A model generated the notes under the pieces. That model was not told the DNA's origin, ran no database searches, and saw only the letters and a list, made by a program, of their open reading frames with translations. Shown piece by piece: positions 9,113 through 16,568 of a stretch of DNA of 32,438 nt; position 1 is the stretch's first letter, and each line of letters starts with the position of its first letter. The stretch lies in assembly GCA_012838355.1 (NCBI GenBank), contig DUPJ01000115.1:1-32438 (forward strand), given 5' to 3'. The stretch is from Clostridiaceae bacterium (lineage in GTDB: Bacteria; Bacillota; Clostridia; Saccharofermentanales; DTU023). Both the position numbers and the translations under genes were made by a program.

Positions 9113-10760
9113 ATTGCCAGAAAAAACGGTACGTATCGGTATCATCGGTCCCGGGGCCATCAGCCGCAAATTTGCGGCAGGCCTGAAGGCAGCACCCGGC
9201 ACAGAGCTCGCCGGTGTGGTCTCGCGAGATCCCGGGCGGGCCGCCGTGTTTGCCACGGACTTCGGCGTGCCGCGTGTATTTGACAGCTACAACGCCATGC
9301 TCGCCGACGAGTCAATCGACCTCGTCTACATCGGCCTCGTCAACACGATGCACTACAAGGTCGCCCGCAGCGCAATCCTGCACGGCAAAGGCGTTATTCT
9401 GGAAAAGCCGTTCACGCTGAACGCATACGAAGCCGAACGCCTGATCCGGCTGGCAAGAGACAGGCATGTCTTCCTGATGGAAGCCATGTGGACGCGTTTT
9501 CATCCCGTCAACCGGCAGGTGCTGGAGTGGTGCAGCTCCGGCAGAATCGGCCGGATAAGCCGCGTTGAAGCGTCCTTCGGTTACTTTGGCGGTGACAATC
9601 CAAAAAGCCGCCAGCTGAACCCGGCTCTGGGCGGCAGTGCCCTGCTGGACGTCGGCATTTATCCGCTCGCTTACGCATCCATGCTGCTGGGCGAACCGGA
9701 AGAACTCCGGGCCGCTGCGCTGCAAAACGACACCGGGGTTGACCGGCAGATTGAAATCGCGGCTGTTTACAAGAACGCGACAGCCTCACTCGCCGCCAGT
9801 GTGACGAACCAGCTCGGCAATGAAGCGCTGATTTTCGGCGACAAGGGGTTTATCCGTGTGCCGGTATTCTTCAATCCGGTAAAAGCCATACTATACCGGT
9901 ATGGCACTGACCAGGAGAGCAACCCGGCCATCGTCGAGACGTTCGTTCACGCTGAGCCGGCCAACGGATATGAGTATGAGGCGATCGCGGCTGCGGAAGC
10001 GTTCCGGCAGGGGCTGAGCGAGCATCCCTGGCTGACTCTCGGCGAATCACTCAGTCTGATGAAGCAGATGGATCTGTGCCGCAGCCAGCTGGAACTGGTT
10101 TACCCCGGTGAACGAGCGATCCTGTTTGACTGTGACGGCGTGCTGGTCGACTCCGAGGATCTCCTGGCCAAGATTGCAGCAGCACTGCTGAATGAGGACG
10201 GCATACCGGCCAAACCGGAGGACTTCCGGGCATTTATCGGAACCGGTGAGGAACGATACATCGGCGGCGTTTGCGAGCTTTACGGCAAAACGTACGATCC
10301 TGCGCTGAAACCGCGCCTTTATGCCAAATATTTTCAAGACGCGCCGGAGCTTCTGGCTGAGGTACCGGGAGCCAAGGCGCTCATCCGCGACCTCCTGGCA
10401 AGCGGCGTCAAAGTTGCGGTCGCGAGCTCCGCGGACAGCGAGAAAGTCCTGGCCAATCTGAAAGCCCTGGGCATCGCCCCCGCCGAGTTCGATGCCGTGA
10501 CCACGGGCAGCGACGTGGAGAATATGAAACCGGATCCCGAAATCTACCTAAAAACGGCGGAGGCGGTCGGCGTGCCGCCGGAACACTGCATCGTCATCGA
10601 AGATGCAGAGGCCGGGATTCAGGCAGGCAAAGCGGGCGGCATGAAAACGATCGGGATCACGACTGCGCTCCCGGCCGCACGGCTGCATGAGGCCGGTGCG
10701 GACCAGGTGGTGGATTCGCTCGACGAACTGTACGTACTGCTCGATATCGGGAAGGCCTGA
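9105..10760 (+). CDS. Fusion of Gfo/Idh/MocA oxidoreductase (N-terminal) with HAD-superfamily phosphatase / beta-phosphoglucomutase-like domain (C-terminal)
   Basis: N-terminal RIGIIGPGAISRKFAAGL Rossmann motif and GVILEKPFTLN (EKP); C-terminal AILFDCDGVLVDSE (DxD), VASSADS, KPDPEIY, IEDAEAGIQAGKAGGM. ATG at 9105 is preferred over the track start 9036, which lies inside rhaB. Confidence 0.88.
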   Translation: MSKLPEKTVRIGIIGPGAISRKFAAGLKAAPGTELAGVVSRDPGRAAVFATDFGVPRVFDSYNAMLADESIDLVYIGLVNTMHYKVARSAILHGKGVILEKPFTLNAYEAERLIRLARDRHVFLMEAMWTRFHPVNRQVLEWCSSGRIGRISRVEASFGYFGGDNPKSRQLNPALGGSALLDVGIYPLAYASMLLGEPEELRAAALQNDTGVDRQIEIAAVYKNATASLAASVTNQLGNEALIFGDKGFIRVPVFFNPVKAILYRYGTDQESNPAIVETFVHAEPANGYEYEAIAAAEAFRQGLSEHPWLTLGESLSLMKQMDLCRSQLELVYPGERAILFDCDGVLVDSEDLLAKIAAALLNEDGIPAKPEDFRAFIGTGEERYIGGVCELYGKTYDPALKPRLYAKYFQDAPELLAEVPGAKALIRDLLASGVKVAVASSADSEKVLANLKALGIAPAEFDAVTTGSDVENMKPDPEIYLKTAEAVGVPPEHCIVIEDAEAGIQAGKAGGMKTIGITTALPAARLHEAGADQVVDSLDELYVLLDIGKA

Positions 10761-10761
10761 C

Positions 10762-11712
10762 ATGTCGCGGACGGTTTTTGACAGAAAACCGCTCCTGACG
10801 TTTGAGCAGCAGATTTCGCACCTGAAAGAAAAGGGCGTTCGCTTCGAGCTGGCATACGATGAAGCCGCCGCGCTTGACTACCTGAAACACCACAACAATT
10901 ATTTCCGCGTCAGCGCCTACCGCGACTCGTTCCTTAAGTACGAGAGCGGCGCGCGCGCCGGCACCTACCGCAGTCTTGACTTCGCCCATCTGGTCGACCT
11001 GGCGATCATCGATTTTGAGCTGCGCCGCGTGCTCCTTTCACTCACGCTCGACATCGAGCACTACACCAAGGAACACCTCCTCAAAACGATCCTGGAAGAG
11101 GACGAGGACGGTTATGAGATTGTGACAGATTTTCTCGACAGCTGTGATGCGGGAGAGCGCATCAGAATACAAGCCCCCAGCAGCATATACAGCCGGGATC
11201 TCTATGCAAAATACAGTGAGGACATGCCCGTCTGGGTGCTGTTTGAGCTGCTCTTATTCCATGAACTCGTGGCCTTCTTCCAGTTTTGCAGGCGCCGCTT
11301 CGGCAGAAAGGATCTGAACAATCTGGCGGATATGCTGCACGCCGCCCGGTCCGTCCGGAACGCGGCTGCACACAACAGCTGCCTCATCAATGATCTCCGG
11401 ACCAAGGACCGCAAGCAGCCGATCTTTCGCATCAGCGCCAAAGTCGGATCCGTCAAAGGCATCGGCAAGCAGGAGCGCATCACAAAGATGGCCAATCCGC
11501 GCATCCGGGAAATAGTGACCACGCTGTACCTCCACCGCGAACTGGTGACCAGTGCCGGCATCAGGCGGCACACGGCCGCTGAACTGCAGCGCATCAAAGC
11601 GCGCTTCGGGAAACGCATCTGCTATGACGATCAGCCGATTGTCGGCACCACGTTTGTCTTTCTCGGCAAACTGATTGACGCCTGGTTTCCGTCGCCCTTG
11701 ACGCCGACCTGA
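10762..11712 (+). CDS. Abi_2 (AbiD/AbiF-type) family protein with HEPN-like RNAAAH motif
   Basis: N-terminal PLLTFEQQISHLKEKGVRF..LKHHNNYFRVSAYRDSF and C-terminal ARSVRNAAAHNSCL (Rx4H) are typical of Abi_2. ATG at 10762 starts 1 nt after the upstream stop. Confidence 0.8.
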   Translation: MSRTVFDRKPLLTFEQQISHLKEKGVRFELAYDEAAALDYLKHHNNYFRVSAYRDSFLKYESGARAGTYRSLDFAHLVDLAIIDFELRRVLLSLTLDIEHYTKEHLLKTILEEDEDGYEIVTDFLDSCDAGERIRIQAPSSIYSRDLYAKYSEDMPVWVLFELLLFHELVAFFQFCRRRFGRKDLNNLADMLHAARSVRNAAAHNSCLINDLRTKDRKQPIFRISAKVGSVKGIGKQERITKMANPRIREIVTTLYLHRELVTSAGIRRHTAAELQRIKARFGKRICYDDQPIVGTTFVFLGKLIDAWFPSPLTPT

Positions 11713-11754
11713 ACCGGCGCTACACTCAGATACATACAAAACGACTGTTTTGCG

Positions 11755-11785
11755 GGGGGACACCGGTGTGTCGCCCTATTTTTTT
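11755..11785 (+). terminator. Intrinsic terminator of the carbohydrate/Abi operon
   Basis: GGG-G-GACAC / cggt / GTGTC-G-CCC (8 pairs, one G/G mismatch) followed after TA by seven T (11779-11785). Confidence 0.7.
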
Positions 11786-11833
11786 GCCTGTTCACGTACG
11801 CATGTCACCCACACCTTTAGACCCATTATTTGT

Positions 11834-11862
11834 TTGGAATAATTCTAATGTTGTGTTATGCT
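11834..11862 (+). promoter_or_regulatory. Predicted promoter (TTGGAA-N17-TATGCT) with overlapping PerR/Fur-type 7-1-7 box TTGGAATAATTCTAA (11834-11848)
   Basis: 15-mer with 6 of 7 complementary pairs about a central A; its first 6 nt coincide with the -35 element; upstream of the Fur-family gene. Confidence 0.7.
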
Positions 11863-11894
11863 CTAATCAGATCAAGCCAAGGGAGACCGCAGCA

Positions 11895-12320
11895 TTGGGA
11901 TCAGTCGTTTCTGAACTGGAAAACGCCGGCATCAAGCCATCGTACCAGCGCGTCAGAATATTTGAATACATGCAGATGAACCGTACGCACCCGACGGCAG
12001 ACCAGGTTTTTCTCGATCTGAAGGACGCCATTCCGACATTGGCCAAAGCGACCGTTTACAATACACTGCACGCACTGGCCGAAAAGGGATTGATCCGCGA
12101 ACTGTCCACAGTTCAGCCGAGCACCCGCTACGATTATGCCGCTGAAGATCACGGCCATTTTACCTGCCGGATCTGCAACCGCATTTACGACTTCCCGTAC
12201 GATTTTGACAGCCGCCATTCGGCACTGTCAGGTTTTGTCGTCGAGTCTCAGGAAATCGTGCAGAAGGGTATCTGTCAAGCATGTCTGAAAAAGGCGCAGC
12301 AAAACAGCGCATTTCCATAA
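11895..12320 (+). CDS. perR: Fur-family regulator, PerR-like
   Basis: GIKPSYQRVRIFEYM, HPTADQVFLDL, ATVYNTLHAL, DHGHFTCRICNRIYDFPYD, CQAC. TTG start at 11895 with AAGGGAG RBS preferred, because the track start 11766 lies upstream of the promoter. Confidence 0.82.
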   Translation: MGSVVSELENAGIKPSYQRVRIFEYMQMNRTHPTADQVFLDLKDAIPTLAKATVYNTLHALAEKGLIRELSTVQPSTRYDYAAEDHGHFTCRICNRIYDFPYDFDSRHSALSGFVVESQEIVQKGICQACLKKAQQNSAFP

Positions 12321-12422
12321 TCTGCAAGGTCTGATGTCCGCATCGGGACATCCGCCGCGACACACGCGATGCCATCAGGCAGTTACGCGCTTACAACCTG
12401 ATCATTGTCCACTCTACCCATA

Positions 12423-12452
12423 GAAAGGCTGCCCCATGCGGGGCAGCCTTTC
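12423..12452. terminator. Strong hairpin between convergent perR-like and hsp20 genes, probable terminator
   Basis: Perfect 13-bp stem GAAAGGCTGCCCC / atgc / GGGGCAGCCTTTC; T-tract weak. Confidence 0.6.
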
Positions 12453-12489
12453 ACTTTCAGTGCATTCTTTTTGAAACGAGATCCGGGTT

Positions 12490-12930
12490 CTACTCGTCCT
12501 TTTTGCCTTCGCCAAGCGCGATCTTGCGCTGACGTGACTGATTGGGGTCTTTCTTCGGCATGGTGAGCGTCAGAATTCCGTCCTCAAAGTCACCCTGAAT
12601 TTCCTCCGCATTGACATTAGTGATGTCAAAACGTCGTGCGTAGCTGCCTATGCGGCGTTCTCTGAAGACATAATTGTTCTCTTTTTCGCTCTTTTCTTCC
12701 TCGCGTCGAGCCGAGATGGTGAGGCAGTCGCCGTCAACGGACACATCGACTTCATCTCGTTTCAGACCCGGCAATTCGGCTTCCAGAATGAAATGGTCAC
12801 CCTTGTCCACGACATCAACCTTGAATGATTCCTCACGGCCGAAACTGCGGAAGAAGGGATCGTCAAGCAACTTGCCCATCTCGCCGAAAAGGCCCATTTC
12901 CCGTCTGTTCATCGGTACCAGATTAAACAT
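12490..12930 (-). CDS. hsp20: Hsp20/alpha-crystallin family small heat-shock protein
   Basis: DHFILEAELPGLKRDEVDVSVDGDCLTISA, GSYARRFDI, DGILTLTMPKK. ATG at 12930 fits the AAAGGAG RBS best. Confidence 0.93.
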   Translation of the reverse strand: MFNLVPMNRREMGLFGEMGKLLDDPFFRSFGREESFKVDVVDKGDHFILEAELPGLKRDEVDVSVDGDCLTISARREEEKSEKENNYVFRERRIGSYARRFDITNVNAEEIQGDFEDGILTLTMPKKDPNQSRQRKIALGEGKKDE

Positions 12931-12965
12931 GTGCATCAACTCCTTTACCGTTAGTCATGTTTATC

Positions 12966-13013
12966 CTGATCGGTTCAACACGGTGCGCTGTCGCGCAGCC
13001 GTGTTTATCAGGT
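12966..13013 (-). promoter_or_regulatory. Structured 5' leader hairpin of hsp20
   Basis: On + strand CCTGAT cggttc AACACGG TGCGC tgtc GCGCA g CCGTGTT t ATCAGG; 12-bp core stem with one bulge plus an outer 6-bp stem. Confidence 0.65.
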
Positions 13014-13086
13014 TTTTTTGATCACCTGAATCGTACAGAAAAATTGTGACACGATTTCGATAAAAGAGGAAAGAATACGTAAAAAA

Positions 13087-13113
13087 TTAGCACTCTCGTG
13101 TGAAGAGTGCCAG
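13087..13113 (-). promoter_or_regulatory. CIRCE (HrcA operator)
   Basis: TTAGCACTC-N9-GAGTGCCAG against consensus TTAGCACTC-N9-GAGTGCTAA: left half perfect, two mismatches in the right half. Confidence 0.85.
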
Positions 13114-13122
13114 ATCGTTTGG

Positions 13123-13545
13123 TCAGATCGCTTGAATACGCGTGATACCGGTCGCTTCATGCAATGTTCGCTCGACCGCGCCGTCCAGACGACGGATAAT
13201 AATCTCGCCTGTAAACAAAATGACAGCGGACTTCAAATGACCGCCTCGCATGACGAGATCTTCGTCCGCAAAGGCCATGTGAAGGTGGAGATACGGTTTT
13301 TCATTCATCCGCGTGATGTTTCCCGTGATCGCCACAATTTCGAACTCACCTTCAAACGTCTTCTGTTCGAAGCGCTTTTCACTCAGCAGGTAACGGCCGA
13401 CTTCACACCGGCTGATGGCACCGATACCGCTGACCGAAGCCAGCACAATATCGGTCTCGTTGATGAACGTCTGCAGCGAAGACACAATTTCGTCTCCGGG
13501 GTCAAGCCGCAATATGAAATCGCGGCCGGCGGCAATGACGACCAT
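13123..13545 (-). CDS. PPC/DUF296 domain protein
   Basis: DFILRLDPGDEIVSSLQTFI, VSGIGAISRCEVG, PYLHLHMAFAD, GGHLKSAVI: typical PPC (DUF296) sequence. Confidence 0.85.
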   Translation of the reverse strand: MVVIAAGRDFILRLDPGDEIVSSLQTFINETDIVLASVSGIGAISRCEVGRYLLSEKRFEQKTFEGEFEIVAITGNITRMNEKPYLHLHMAFADEDLVMRGGHLKSAVILFTGEIIIRRLDGAVERTLHEATGITRIQAI

Positions 13546-13548
13546 GGG

Positions 13549-13800
13549 TCAGCTGAGTTCAGATTCGGATTCGGTTACGGTCTCGCCGATGTTTTTGATC
13601 TGGTTGTGGAAATGCTCGTCTTCACTGACAACGAGGACCGGTTTTGTGAAATCAAGACCAAAAAGGCCGATGAAGCTTTTGGCGTCGACGATGACGGTTC
13701 CGTCCGGTGAATGAAAACCGACATCCTCCGGTGACAGCGTCGCGTAATACTGTACGCGCTGGATCTGATCGATCGAGCTGAATAGTTTATGTGTAATCAT
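13549..13800 (-). CDS. HPr-like (PTS HPr fold) protein
   Basis: VIVDAKSFIGLFGLDFTKPVLVVSED resembles the HPr domain C-terminal half. ATG at 13800 with AAAGGAG RBS. Confidence 0.6.
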   Translation of the reverse strand: MITHKLFSSIDQIQRVQYYATLSPEDVGFHSPDGTVIVDAKSFIGLFGLDFTKPVLVVSEDEHFHNQIKNIGETVTESESELS

Positions 13801-13905
13801 GTGAACTCCTTTCAGTGTGCCGGTTTGATTTTCGCGGCACATCCCTTCGCATCATAGCAAATCACGGCACCGTGGACACGAAATGACCTGTAAAACTCGG
13901 ATATG

Positions 13906-14631
13906 TTACGTTTCGCGGCCGAAAACCCAGCAGACGAGGCCGGAAGCCTCCTGAAACCCAAGTTTCTTCTGCAGCCGAAGCGACGCCTCGTTTCCGACGA
14001 TCACATCGCCGCGCGGCACTTCGCCTCGTGCCAGCACGAGATTTGTGAGAAACGATTCCAGCTCGACGGCATATCCCTGCTGCCGGTACGGCTCAAACAC
14101 ATGCAAAAATCCCATGCTCCCCTCTCCGTGCCGACCGATAAACCCGACAAACTGCTCGCCCAGATATCCGCTCCACAGTCGCCCCGCCCGAATCGTCTCA
14201 CGAAGCCCGTCCGGATCGTACAAATCGTAGTGCGCGATAATCGCTCCGGCCTCCTCCGGCACAGTCCGACGGATCCGCAGCCTCGGTTCATAGACAAGCG
14301 GCGTCTTTTTCAGGTAGACCAGCTTGTGACACGTCATTTTACCCAAAAGACCGCGTTTGGCCATGGCCAGATCGGCCAGCCACTCCTGACAGACATGCAA
14401 AACGCGGGTGTCGTCAGGCAGCTGCGAGACGAGATGGTCACCGTAAGCCGGATCCGTTGCTGACAGCATGTACAGGCCGGACCTGCCGTGGCGGATCAGC
14501 ACACCGCGCGCTCCGGCGTCAATCACGTGTCCATGCCCGTGCCGCAGGGATTCAATCAGTTCAATGTGGAGGAGCGGATCGTCTGAAAAGTAGCGTTCCA
14601 ATCCGCGGGGCAGGGTGGCAGCCGGCTCCAT
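13906..14631 (-). CDS. GNAT-family N-acetyltransferase-like protein
   Basis: C-terminal GFIGRHGEGSMGFLHVFEPYRQQGYAVELESFL...VGNEASLRLQKKLGF (GNAT motifs A/B); start overlaps the DUF4097 stop. Confidence 0.78.
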   Translation of the reverse strand: MEPAATLPRGLERYFSDDPLLHIELIESLRHGHGHVIDAGARGVLIRHGRSGLYMLSATDPAYGDHLVSQLPDDTRVLHVCQEWLADLAMAKRGLLGKMTCHKLVYLKKTPLVYEPRLRIRRTVPEEAGAIIAHYDLYDPDGLRETIRAGRLWSGYLGEQFVGFIGRHGEGSMGFLHVFEPYRQQGYAVELESFLTNLVLARGEVPRGDVIVGNEASLRLQKKLGFQEASGLVCWVFGRET

Positions 14632-15485
14632 CAGCGAGCTTTTTCAATCTGCAGGCTGCCGCTCACGGTATCCACTGCAATGCGCAGATCAGCATCGGAA
14701 CGCTGCACCAGTCCTTCACCGACCTGCTGGCGTCCGCTCACTGAATCGAAGTCGAGAGCAAAAGCATCGATGCCGTCAAGCCAGATCCTGACCTGGCCGC
14801 TGACACTTTCGGCCTGGATGTAACGCGCCTCTGCGGACGTCAGGTCGATTTCGCCGGAGACGGCATCCGCCTGAATGCGATCGGCTGCCCCGTCTGAAAG
14901 GGATATGCTGCCGGACACCGATTCGAGCAGAATATCGGCTGCCTTGAGGCTGCCCGCATCGACACGACCTGAAACGGTCTCAAGCCGCACCGTATTCTGA
15001 ACCGCAAACTCCGGGATTTCGATCGGGGCGGAGACAGTTTCGATGCGCACGTCCGAGAGTGCCGCCAGAGCTTGGCGCGGCCAGTAGACGGTCAGTGTCT
15101 TGGACGGACGATTCCAGTTAAAGAGCGAGAATCCGGGCCTGGTGTACTTTATGCAAAGCGTGTTTCCGTTCGTCTCATAAAACAGGGCGTCTTGTTCTTC
15201 AATGGCCCGATTGGCCGCTTCTTCAAAGCGGATGGTGTCACCGTCATCAAGCAGTATGCTGACGTGCCCGCTGATCCATTCCACGCTGACATTTTGAATC
15301 GCTTCCGTCACTTCATAACTGCCGCTCGTTTCGAATGCGCCGCCTTCACCGCCCAAACTCAGCCTGAAGAATCCGCGGTCAAACAAATTGCTCCGGGAAA
15401 CCACAAGCACAACGATGAACAAAAGTGCGAGCACGGTGATGATTGTGGCAGCGATCTGGATTATTTTCGCTGTCGATGCCTTCAT
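14631..15485 (-). CDS. DUF4097-family protein with N-terminal membrane anchor
   Basis: N-terminal hydrophobic helix, then repeated 'ESVSGSISL / DAVSGEIDL / ESVSGQVRI / DSVSGRQQV' units typical of DUF4097. Confidence 0.85.
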   Translation of the reverse strand: MKASTAKIIQIAATIITVLALLFIVVLVVSRSNLFDRGFFRLSLGGEGGAFETSGSYEVTEAIQNVSVEWISGHVSILLDDGDTIRFEEAANRAIEEQDALFYETNGNTLCIKYTRPGFSLFNWNRPSKTLTVYWPRQALAALSDVRIETVSAPIEIPEFAVQNTVRLETVSGRVDAGSLKAADILLESVSGSISLSDGAADRIQADAVSGEIDLTSAEARYIQAESVSGQVRIWLDGIDAFALDFDSVSGRQQVGEGLVQRSDADLRIAVDTVSGSLQIEKAR

Positions 15486-16141
15486 GACTGATCCTTGCCT
15501 TTCAGATTAAAAAACAGATTGACCATGGTCTGAACACCGGCCGCAAAAATAAAGGCGATCCAGGTGATGTGCCACGCACCGGTACTGAAACTGATCAGCA
15601 GGTAGATGGCCACGGTCAGGCTCCAGAGCGCAGACGACACCGCGTCCCTCGTCTGTTTGATGCGCTTCGTCCCGGATGACCAGGCGCGAAATTCTTCAAC
15701 CATCGTCTCATCCTTTGCGTTGTATGTCGGCTTCGACATGTAGTCGTATATAAGAATGCCGGTTGCGACGGCGGCCATCGTGAGAAGCAAAACGAGTCCC
15801 ACTATCGGCTGCCCGGCAAGTGCCGCGAGCGTAATCAGGGGAATCGGGGACAGGATGTACAGCATGACCGCAATGGCCGTGCGCAGCGCCGACCGCTTTT
15901 TTTGCTCGGCATTTTGCTGGATCTGGTCCTCATTGGCGAGACTGCGGAACAGTTCGGTCGGATCGCCGACCGAGGCGATCACCAGATCGAATGCATCCTG
16001 CGGTTCGCGCCCGGCAGCCAGAAGATCATCATACTTTTCAAGCATGTTGCGGTACATTTCTTCTTTCAGTTCAACCGCCCGTTTCGTCGGCGGCGTTTCG
16101 TCAAACAAACGGTCCAGATATTCTGTCAGTTTTTCCTTCAT
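15482..16141 (-). CDS. HAAS/DUF1700-type membrane protein
   Basis: MKEKLTEYLDRLFDETPPTKRAVELKEEMYRNMLEKYDDLLAAGREPQDAFDLVIASVGDPTELF, then transmembrane segments; AAGGAG RBS; ATGA overlap with padR. Confidence 0.85.
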   Translation of the reverse strand: MKEKLTEYLDRLFDETPPTKRAVELKEEMYRNMLEKYDDLLAAGREPQDAFDLVIASVGDPTELFRSLANEDQIQQNAEQKKRSALRTAIAVMLYILSPIPLITLAALAGQPIVGLVLLLTMAAVATGILIYDYMSKPTYNAKDETMVEEFRAWSSGTKRIKQTRDAVSSALWSLTVAIYLLISFSTGAWHITWIAFIFAAGVQTMVNLFFNLKGKDQS

Positions 16142-16479
16142 GTGCGACTCTCCTTGACGTGAATCAATGTTTCCAGGATGGATTTTGCGATCTGCCACTC
16201 ATTTAACAGGCGTTTGTAAGCCTCACGGCCGTTTGGCGTAATCCGGTAATAGCGGCGCCTGGCACCGGTCTGTTCGTCCCCCCAGTAGGATTCGATCAGA
16301 TGCGCCGACTCGAGACGCCGAAACGCGGTATAAAGCGTCGCCTCCTTCAGCTCAAACACACCGCCGGTGCGCTCTGCCACAACCTTGTTGATCTCGTAGC
16401 CGTAGCTGTCGCCCGACATCAGCTGTGACAGCACGATCGTGTCGGTATGTCCGCGAATCAGATCCGAAGTAATTGACAA
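16138..16479 (-). CDS. PadR-family transcriptional regulator
   Basis: DTIVLSQLMSGDSYGYEINKVVAERTGGVFELKEATLYTAFRRLESAHLIESYW..RRRYYRITPNG. Confidence 0.93.
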   Translation of the reverse strand: MSITSDLIRGHTDTIVLSQLMSGDSYGYEINKVVAERTGGVFELKEATLYTAFRRLESAHLIESYWGDEQTGARRRYYRITPNGREAYKRLLNEWQIAKSILETLIHVKESRT

Positions 16480-16509
16480 GTCGGTCTCCTTTCGGCTTCT
16501 GCCTTATGG

Positions 16510-16566
16510 TACGACCATCATAATCGTAGTTACTTCGCCTGTCAAAGTATATTTTTGTAAAATATA
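16510..16566 (-). promoter_or_regulatory. Promoter of the PadR operon (TTGACA-N17-TATGAT on minus strand) with inverted repeats
   Basis: TGTCAA 16540-16545 and ATCATA 16517-16522 with 17-nt spacing; perfect TATATTTT-TGT-AAAATATA (16548-16566) abuts the -35; TACGA-N9-TCGTA (16510-16528) covers the -10. Confidence 0.75.
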
Positions 16567-16568
16567 TG

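Noticed and set aside
11766-11894. N-terminal extension of the Fur-family ORF (MCRPIFLPVHVRMSP...)
   Set aside because: Contains the upstream terminator T-tract and the predicted promoter/PerR box; the Fur fold begins after the TTG at 11895.
13864-13875. CACGG-CA-CCGTG inverted repeat between GNAT and HPr-like genes
   Set aside because: Short 5-bp arms with 2-nt centre and no T-tract or promoter alignment; could be chance.
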